Positions 13,647 to 19,555 of a DNA stretch of 19,555 nucleotides are shown here, piece by piece; the stretch's first letter is position 1; every line of letters begins with the position of its first letter. Source of the stretch: JAVKBW01 sp964352715 (GTDB lineage: Bacteria > Pseudomonadota > Alphaproteobacteria > UBA8366 > Aestuariispiraceae). Position numbers and translations under genes: made by a program. The notes below the pieces were generated by a model. That model was not told the DNA's origin. It ran no database searches and worked only from the letters and a program-made list of their open reading frames with translations. The stretch is taken from assembly GCA_964352715.1 (NCBI GenBank), contig CAYGSU010000073.1, forward strand, positions 1 through 19,555. The letters are read 5' to 3'.

Positions 13647-16600
13647 ATGGATTTCATCACCCTACTTCGCGATGTGCTTGGCCGGCTGGCGCCGTATCTG
13701 CCGTTCATGATCGGCAGTATCGTGTTTCTCGCCCTGGCGGTGATGTCGCTGATTTTCCTGATCATCCATCGCCGTCGGAAACAGAAGAAGCTCGCACTTG
13801 AGGACCGGTCTGAACCGAATCTTTCGGAACGCGACGACGACGACTATGAAGCCTTTGATGTCGACCCCGACGACCTGCCCAACATGCCGCTGCGCCGGTC
13901 GTTCCGTCATGCGGTGAAGCTGCTGCGCGACCATGTGAATGTGCGCGATTACCGGTATTCGATTCCCTGGTACCTGCTGATTGGCCCGGAAGGGTCGGGC
14001 AAGTCGACGATGGCGGAAAATATCGGCCTCAACCTGCCGCTCGGCCGTCCGGCGGAAGATTGGGAAGGCATTCATCCCGGTTGCAAATGGTGGTTCTTTG
14101 ACCGTGGCGTGATCCTCGACATCGCCGGTGACTTTGTTCGCCGGCGCGATGGCCGAGGCTCGGATACCAATGGTTGGTCGCTGTTGCTGCGGCTTCTGGA
14201 ACAGTGGCGGCCAAGGCGGCCCGTTGACGGGATTGTCGTGGCGATCCCGATTGATGATCTGCTGACCCGCACCGGTGCGCCGCGCCCGGCGGAAGACCTG
14301 AAGCGGCGGGCGGAAGCCCTGTACAAGAAACTGTGGCAGGCGCAGGTTCGTCTCGGTCTGGCCTTTCCGGTCTATATCGTGCTGACAAAGGGCGATGCGC
14401 TGACCGGCTTCCAGCCGTTCGTGCGTGAATTACCGCTGCACGCGCACCGCGACATCCTGGGCTGGTCCAGCCCGTACAATTTCGACAGCCAGTTCAACGG
14501 CAAATGGGTCGACGAGGCGGTAACGTCGATCTCGCAGTCGGTCCTGAATGCGCAACTGGAAATCTTCGCAACCAGCGCCGATCTCGGCGATGCGGAAGAC
14601 CTGTTCCAGTTTCCCGCCGCCATCGATTCTCTCAACCAGCCGCTTCAAACCTATCTGCAGCAGATATTCAAGCCGAGCGCCTATCACGAAGCCTTCGCGC
14701 TTCGGGGCATTTTCCTGACCGGCGACGACGGCATGAGCCAGGAACAGTTCACCTCGGTCGCCGTGATGCACGGTATTTATTCCGGTCCGAAAGACAGCAA
14801 TGCAAAACCTGCCTTTCTGACCGATGTATTCGCCAACAAGATCTTCCCTGAAAAGGGGCTGGCGCGACCGGCGCGCCGGGCCCTGCTGTCGCGAAACCGG
14901 CATGTTCTGGCGGCACAGGCGGCCAGTGTGGCGTTGATCTTGCTGGGCGGCGCCTGGTTGACCTGGGCTTCTTCAGATCTGCGCTCGGCAACCGCGACGG
15001 TAAAACCCTTTATTGAAAAAGTGGCGGCCAATCTCGACAGGATCGATCAGACGAGTGCGGCAACCGGGCGATCGGCCGTCGAGGGAATTTTTGACCATGA
15101 AAGCGCGCTGATCCTGCTGGAGGGCATGACGCAACTGAACACGGATTCGTTGATCCTGTGGTCGGTGCCGACCTCGTGGTTCAGTGAACTGGATGACGAT
15201 GTCGTGCGGTTTACCACCAAGGCCTTCAACCGGGTTATCCTGCAGTCGATGCGGGCCGGTCTCGTGGAGCGCGGGCGGGAGTTGTCGGCCGGCCGGATGG
15301 GCGATACGGACGAGATCGAAATCGGTCAGGAGGCTGCGTCGCGCGGTGAGGAATTTTCCAATCTCAGCCGCTATACCCTGTCGGTCCGACGGTTCGAGGA
15401 AGCGGTCAACCGGTTCAACGGGCTGAATGACAGCGAGGAAATTGAAGACGTCAAACAACTTGTCCTGTACCTGTTCGGCACAAACCTGCCAAACGAGTTT
15501 ACCCGGAACGCCCGGTTCTACGAAGAGGCGCTGGCTTCGGCCGTCTATCGTGAAATCGAGATTGAACCGATCCGCAACGCCATCCACCGGGAATTCCTTG
15601 CCGTTGAAAAGGTGGCAGTCGATGGCATGTTCATCAACAGTCCGCTGGTTCGCAATCTCGAAACTCTGGCGAAACTGCTTGATGAAGCCGCTGTCCGGCG
15701 CAGCCAGTCGATCGAAATCCTGCAGGAGATCCGAACCCTCATCCAGGAGATCAATGAGGCTTTCCGAGATCCGCGCTATTCATGGATAGACGATCCCGAT
15801 TTCAACCCCGACGCCTCGTTCGATACGACCATCGGGCGGATCGCCGGGTCGACGCTGCTGGGGCCGGAATTGGCGGAATCCTTCGTCGCCAAGGTGCGCC
15901 GGTCGTGGACCGAAACCCGGGCGCGACTGGGCCGCATCACGTCGTTTACCGTAGGCCCTCTGGTTGTGGTTGATAACAGCGATCCGAAGCCGCGCTTCAC
16001 GGATCGGATCGAGAATCTGTATATCGCCATTGAAGCCCTGTTCGCCAAACCGTTCATGCGGGTCGAGCGCAGCCAGTCGTTACCGACACCGCCGCCGCCT
16101 CTGACACCGGTCGATTGGAATATCGGTCTGTTGCAGGAAGCTCTGTCGCTGATCAATGAATACGATATTTATGTAAAGGATGAGATCAATGTCGCGCCAC
16201 GGCCGCTGCATGCGTTGATCGCCGAAGCGGCGGCGCAGCGGCTTGAAAAGAACGCGAACACCAGAATTGCCCAGGCGCATCAGATAAACCGGACCGTACG
16301 CGGCGGGGTCAGAGGCGAAAGCAGTCTTCAGCGCGAAGCCGAAAACTATCGGCAGGCGACGCCGCTGCTGGGGGCGGTGCTGGGCGCCTATGATGAACTT
16401 GCCCTTGAAGAAAGCTATCTCGCCCTGGCTGATCTGTTCGGCCGGCAGGGCATCGACATTCTCGATACAGTCGATGTCATGTTCACTGAAGAAAGGTTCT
16501 ATCTGCCGCTCAGCAGCGGGTTGCGTAACTGGAACGGCGAACGCGGCGCGGCGCTGGCGGCGTTTCTGGCGCGCGATGAACTGGACCTGCGGACTATCCT

Positions 16601-17744
16601 GAACAACCAGCGCGACCGGCTGATGCTGATCGCCGGGGAATATGCGAAACCGGTCGCGAATTCCCTGCAGGGTTTGCAAAACACCCTGTTCACCGAAAGC
16701 GAACGGGTGTTGCTGGAAAAGTGGATCGGCATTACCGAGGAAACGGAAAAGCTGCGCCTGAAGAAACCCGACAGCACCATCGCCCAGCTTGAAGGGTTCA
16801 TCCTCGGTCCGATGATGGCGGCGTCGCTGTCTTCCTGCAACCAGGTTACAGACGGCGCAAGTTACGGTATCGGCGTGTCGGATTTCTTTCTGAACCGCGA
16901 GGCTCAATTGCAGCGGCAGCTTGTGCAGCGCTGCCGCGAACTAGCCGGGGCGCAGGCTGTCGATGCGTATAGCGCCATTGTCAATGAATTCGCCGGTCGC
17001 CTGCAAGGCCGGTTCCCGTTTGCAGCCGGTGCGTATCGACGTGACCAGCGCGAAGTCAGCCCGCGCGACCTGCGTGAATTCTTCCTGGTCTATGACAGCA
17101 ATGTCGAACAGGCGCGCGCCGCGCTGGAAACCGCCGGCGGGTTCGGCCTCAGCCGCGAATTCGCCTTGCGCTTCCTCAACCAGATGGACGACGTCCGGAC
17201 ATTTTTTGACACGTTCCTGCAATCCGGCGGCGCTGATGATGCACCGTTTTTCGATATGGCGGTCAGTTTCCGGGTTAACCGGCAGGCTGAAATCGGCGCG
17301 AACCAGGTGATCGACTGGGCCGTGCAGGTCGGCAACCGGCGGGTGACCATCCGCGATGCCGACCGCAGCATCCGGTGGACTCTCGGCGATCAGATCCGGT
17401 TGACGTTCCGCTGGGCCGAAAACGCCACGCAGGTGCCTGCCTCTGGCGCCGGCAGCGACAATGTCACCGTGGTTGACCGGACTGTAACCGAAACCTTCGA
17501 CAATGCGTGGTCGCTGGTCGATCTGGTTCGCCGTCATGCGGCGGGTTCAGACAGTTTCGCCGATTTCGCCGATCCGCAACCGCATACCCTGCGTTTCGAT
17601 ATCCCGACCCGTCCGGCGGGGGGCGGCCCGGTGCAGCAGTCGCGGTTGTTCAGCCGGGTTGAACTGTCCGGTTCGGTCGATGGTCAGCCGGTGTTCCTTA
17701 CCATGCCTGAATTTCCGGCCGCTGCGCCGCTTCTCGGACAATAG
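13647..17744 (+). CDS. tssM: T6SS inner-membrane protein TssM (IcmF family)
   Basis: TssM spans the inner membrane and periplasm, joining TssL to TssJ. At 1365 residues it is on the long side for the family. A hydrophobic helix lies at about 18-40 and is followed by basic residues. The cytoplasmic NTPase-like domain has Walker A GPEGSGKST at 113-121. A second helix lies at about 420-441 (LAAQAASVALILLGGAWLTW). The remaining roughly 920 residues are periplasmic and contain the IcmF-related helical region. A C-terminal beta-rich part around 1220-1365 should meet TssJ. Only one N-terminal helix is visible, where well-studied TssM proteins have a helical hairpin. The intact P-loop suggests NTP binding. 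TssA begins 8 bases after the stop. Confidence 0.96.
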   Translation: MDFITLLRDVLGRLAPYLPFMIGSIVFLALAVMSLIFLIIHRRRKQKKLALEDRSEPNLSERDDDDYEAFDVDPDDLPNMPLRRSFRHAVKLLRDHVNVRDYRYSIPWYLLIGPEGSGKSTMAENIGLNLPLGRPAEDWEGIHPGCKWWFFDRGVILDIAGDFVRRRDGRGSDTNGWSLLLRLLEQWRPRRPVDGIVVAIPIDDLLTRTGAPRPAEDLKRRAEALYKKLWQAQVRLGLAFPVYIVLTKGDALTGFQPFVRELPLHAHRDILGWSSPYNFDSQFNGKWVDEAVTSISQSVLNAQLEIFATSADLGDAEDLFQFPAAIDSLNQPLQTYLQQIFKPSAYHEAFALRGIFLTGDDGMSQEQFTSVAVMHGIYSGPKDSNAKPAFLTDVFANKIFPEKGLARPARRALLSRNRHVLAAQAASVALILLGGAWLTWASSDLRSATATVKPFIEKVAANLDRIDQTSAATGRSAVEGIFDHESALILLEGMTQLNTDSLILWSVPTSWFSELDDDVVRFTTKAFNRVILQSMRAGLVERGRELSAGRMGDTDEIEIGQEAASRGEEFSNLSRYTLSVRRFEEAVNRFNGLNDSEEIEDVKQLVLYLFGTNLPNEFTRNARFYEEALASAVYREIEIEPIRNAIHREFLAVEKVAVDGMFINSPLVRNLETLAKLLDEAAVRRSQSIEILQEIRTLIQEINEAFRDPRYSWIDDPDFNPDASFDTTIGRIAGSTLLGPELAESFVAKVRRSWTETRARLGRITSFTVGPLVVVDNSDPKPRFTDRIENLYIAIEALFAKPFMRVERSQSLPTPPPPLTPVDWNIGLLQEALSLINEYDIYVKDEINVAPRPLHALIAEAAAQRLEKNANTRIAQAHQINRTVRGGVRGESSLQREAENYRQATPLLGAVLGAYDELALEESYLALADLFGRQGIDILDTVDVMFTEERFYLPLSSGLRNWNGERGAALAAFLARDELDLRTILNNQRDRLMLIAGEYAKPVANSLQGLQNTLFTESERVLLEKWIGITEETEKLRLKKPDSTIAQLEGFILGPMMAASLSSCNQVTDGASYGIGVSDFFLNREAQLQRQLVQRCRELAGAQAVDAYSAIVNEFAGRLQGRFPFAAGAYRRDQREVSPRDLREFFLVYDSNVEQARAALETAGGFGLSREFALRFLNQMDDVRTFFDTFLQSGGADDAPFFDMAVSFRVNRQAEIGANQVIDWAVQVGNRRVTIRDADRSIRWTLGDQIRLTFRWAENATQVPASGAGSDNVTVVDRTVTETFDNAWSLVDLVRRHAAGSDSFADFADPQPHTLRFDIPTRPAGGGPVQQSRLFSRVELSGSVDGQPVFLTMPEFPAAAPLLGQ

Positions 17745-17752
17745 AGGCGGTG

Positions 17753-18856
17753 ATGGAGCCTTTGCCCGGAACCGAACGTTTCCTGTCACCGATTTCGCCT
17801 GATAATCCGTGCGGCGACGATCTGCGCTATGAGGGCACCTATGATGCCGTGCGGAACGCCCGGCGGGCCGATAACCCGAACCTGCCGCAAGGGGTGTGGG
17901 AGGTCGACCTGAAGCGCGCCGAATGGGCGACCGTCACGCAGCTTTGTGATGCGGCGCTAACGACGAAGTCAAAGGACGTCAATCTGGCGGTCTGGCTGTC
18001 CGAATCCTGGGCGCATCAGCGCGGATTCGAAGGGCTGGCTGACGGTTTGACGCTGCTGTGTGATCTTTGCGAAACGTTCTGGGATGGTCTGTATCCGAAG
18101 ATCGATGATGATGGCGATACCGAGGCCAGATTGTCGCCGATAGAATGGATGAGCACGAATTTTCAGCCGCTGGTTCGGCTCACCCCGTTCACCGCGCCGG
18201 GTAATGCCGATGCATCGCCGATGGCTTTGCGCCATCTGGACGATATCCTGCGCATCGAGAACCTTGCCCAGAAGAACACCGCCGCTGCCGCCAAGGAAGC
18301 TGCCGGCCGGCCTGACCGCGCCCAGTTCGAGGCCAGCATCAGCCTGACCCCGGATTCGACCCTGTTGGCCCAGCGCGACGCGCTGGCGGGCTGTATCGCC
18401 GCGCTCGACCGGCTGGATGCGTTTCTGACCGGTGCGGTTGGCCGTGACGCGCCCAGTATCCGCTCGCTGCGCGATCTGCTGGGAAGGGTCGAAAGTATTC
18501 TCGACCGGGCGATCGGCGAACGCGGCATTGATGAACAGGACCAGCCTGAACCGGAAGACCAACCCGAACAGGGGGAGGAGACCGAAGCCATGACCGATAC
18601 CGAGACGCAAGCCGGAAAGACGGCAGCGTCAGGGCCGATCACCAGCCGCGCCGACGCCTATGCGCGGCTGACCGAGGTGGCCGACTATCTGATGCGCACG
18701 GAACCGCACAGCCCGGTTCCCTATCTCATCCGCCGGGCGGTGATGTGGGGCAACATGAGCTTCGCCGACGTGATGGCGCAGCTGATGAAGGATGGCGGCG
18801 ACATCAACAGGGCGTTCAGCCTGCTGGGCCTCGACCAGATGGACAAGAAGGATTGA
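17753..18856 (+). CDS. tssA: T6SS tail-assembly cap protein TssA
   Basis: TssA primes and coordinates tube and sheath polymerisation at the baseplate or distal end. From ATG 17753 the protein has 367 residues; a GTG directly before it, at 17750, is in frame and would add one. AGAGG at 17743-17747 is the ribosome binding site. The ImpA_N domain occupies about 8-130, with FLSPISPDNPCGDDLRYEGTYDAV and the conserved VNLAVWLSESWAHQRGFEGLADGL and FWDGLYP. A Glu/Gln/Pro-rich acidic linker lies at about 258-295. The C-terminal domain includes SRADAYARLTEVADYLMRTEP and HSPVPYLIRRAVMWGNMSF, as in short TssA proteins. It follows tssM closely, and the SUMF1-fold gene begins 16 bases after its stop. Confidence 0.95.
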   Translation: MEPLPGTERFLSPISPDNPCGDDLRYEGTYDAVRNARRADNPNLPQGVWEVDLKRAEWATVTQLCDAALTTKSKDVNLAVWLSESWAHQRGFEGLADGLTLLCDLCETFWDGLYPKIDDDGDTEARLSPIEWMSTNFQPLVRLTPFTAPGNADASPMALRHLDDILRIENLAQKNTAAAAKEAAGRPDRAQFEASISLTPDSTLLAQRDALAGCIAALDRLDAFLTGAVGRDAPSIRSLRDLLGRVESILDRAIGERGIDEQDQPEPEDQPEQGEETEAMTDTETQAGKTAASGPITSRADAYARLTEVADYLMRTEPHSPVPYLIRRAVMWGNMSFADVMAQLMKDGGDINRAFSLLGLDQMDKKD

Positions 18857-18872
18857 TCCTTTCCGGTTTCCC

Positions 18873-19555
18873 ATGATCTTGCGCATCATAGCAAAAGCCC
18901 TGGCCGCCGGCATTCTGGCCCTTCTGGCACAGGCCTGTACAACCCCGTCGAACCCACCGGCGGCAGCGGTCATGACGCCTTTCAGCGACTGCGCAACCTG
19001 CCCGGAAATGGTGCCGCTACCTGCCGGGGCGTTCATGATGGGGTATGATGGCGGCCGCAAATCGGAACAGCCGCGTCATCCGGTAAGGATTGAAAAGCCG
19101 TTCGCCATCGCCCGGACCGAAACCACGTATGACCAGTATCTGCCTTGTGTTGACGCCGGCGCCTGCCGCCCGCCACAGCATGATCGGGGCTGGGGCGCGG
19201 GGACCCGTCCGGTGATCTATGTCGACTGGTCCGATGCGCTCGCCTATGCCGGCTGGCTGTCGCAGAAAACCGGCCGGTCCTATCGCCTGCCGACGGAAGA
19301 AGAGTTCGAATACGCGGCTTTGGGTGGCGGCGAGCGGGTCGATGGGCTGGCCCGGGCCAATTGCAACAAGTGCATCGATGCCTGGGAACACAAAACTTTT
19401 CCCGTCGGGCAACTGCCGCCGAACGGGTTCGGCCTGTATGACATGCTGGGCAATGTCATGGAATGGACGGCGGATTGCTGGCGCGACGACTACCGCCCTG
19501 ACGCAGAAGCGGATTGCAGCAGGCGCACAAGACGCGGCGGATCCTGGTACTTTGA
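18873..19555 (+). CDS. SUMF1/FGE-fold lipoprotein, possibly TagR-like, cut by window edge
   Basis: The frame from ATG 18873 stays open to the window end, giving 227 complete codons. A hydrophobic signal ends in LLAQAC with Cys22 as the probable lipidation site. The formylglycine-generating-enzyme/sulfatase-modifying-factor fold follows: MVPLPAGAFMMGYDGG, IARTETTYDQYLPC, VDWSDALAYAGWLSQKTG, RLPTEEEFEYAA, GLYDMLGNVMEWTAD and finally RRGGSWYF. In true formylglycine-generating enzymes a copper-binding Cys follows this GGS-aromatic motif by two positions; here it is Phe227. Sulfatase activation is therefore unlikely on the visible part. In the Pseudomonas aeruginosa H1-T6SS the periplasmic FGE-fold protein TagR acts upstream of the kinase PpkA. 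Position after tssA supports a similar envelope signalling role, though no kinase is seen in the window. No good ribosome binding site is visible. Confidence 0.85.
   Translation, partial: MILRIIAKALAAGILALLAQACTTPSNPPAAAVMTPFSDCATCPEMVPLPAGAFMMGYDGGRKSEQPRHPVRIEKPFAIARTETTYDQYLPCVDAGACRPPQHDRGWGAGTRPVIYVDWSDALAYAGWLSQKTGRSYRLPTEEEFEYAALGGGERVDGLARANCNKCIDAWEHKTFPVGQLPPNGFGLYDMLGNVMEWTADCWRDDYRPDAEADCSRRTRRGGSWYF

Noticed and set aside
1..19555. CRISPR arrays, insertion sequences, tRNA and rRNA genes
   Set aside because: No regularly spaced DNA repeats, transposase genes, terminal inverted repeats or RNA-gene signatures were seen on reading through the window.

Overview
The window is GC-rich chromosomal DNA carrying part of a type VI secretion system (T6SS), the contractile injection machine of Gram-negative bacteria. 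Gene order, the short-form TssL and codon style suggest an alphaproteobacterium, possibly Rhodospirillales-like. That placement is an inference; there is no rRNA to test it.

Layout. (1) 1-827, minus: a 10-helix EamA/DMT transporter cut by the left window edge. (2) 852-1002: a divergent intergenic region. (3) 1003-6823, plus: a tight four-gene block of clpV (tssH), vgrG (tssI), a MORN-variant repeat protein and a small PAAR protein. These are the sheath-recycling ATPase and the spike with its tip. (4) 6840-6856: a hairpin between convergent genes. (5) 6874-8811, minus: an aldo/keto reductase and a second EamA transporter, visibly paralogous to the first. These interrupt the T6SS genes. (6) 8812-9146: an AT-rich divergent control region with an inverted repeat, a palindrome, a plus-strand terminator hairpin and a good sigma-70-like promoter. 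(7) 9147-19555, plus: the membrane-complex and baseplate operon. It encodes a single-pass SPOR-domain protein, TssJ lipoprotein, a DedA/YqaA-type membrane protein, TssK, TssL, TssM, TssA and a SUMF1/FGE-fold lipoprotein cut by the right edge.

How the genes work together. TssJ (outer membrane), TssM and TssL (inner membrane) form the envelope-spanning complex. TssK links it to the baseplate, TssA primes tail assembly, VgrG-PAAR is the spike and ClpV recycles the contracted sheath. TssL here has no peptidoglycan-binding domain. The SPOR protein heading the operon is therefore the obvious candidate for anchoring the complex to the cell wall. The SUMF1-fold lipoprotein resembles the TagR class of envelope regulators. 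The genes for TssB, TssC, TssD (Hcp), TssE, TssF and TssG are not in the window and must lie elsewhere, probably beyond the right edge. No recognisable toxin is present.

The observations most worth following are the SPOR protein as a wall anchor, the MORN-repeat protein coupled between vgrG and PAAR, the DedA-family gene inside the tss operon, the 19 exact octapeptide repeats in VgrG, and the terminator hairpin with no visible parent gene in the control region.
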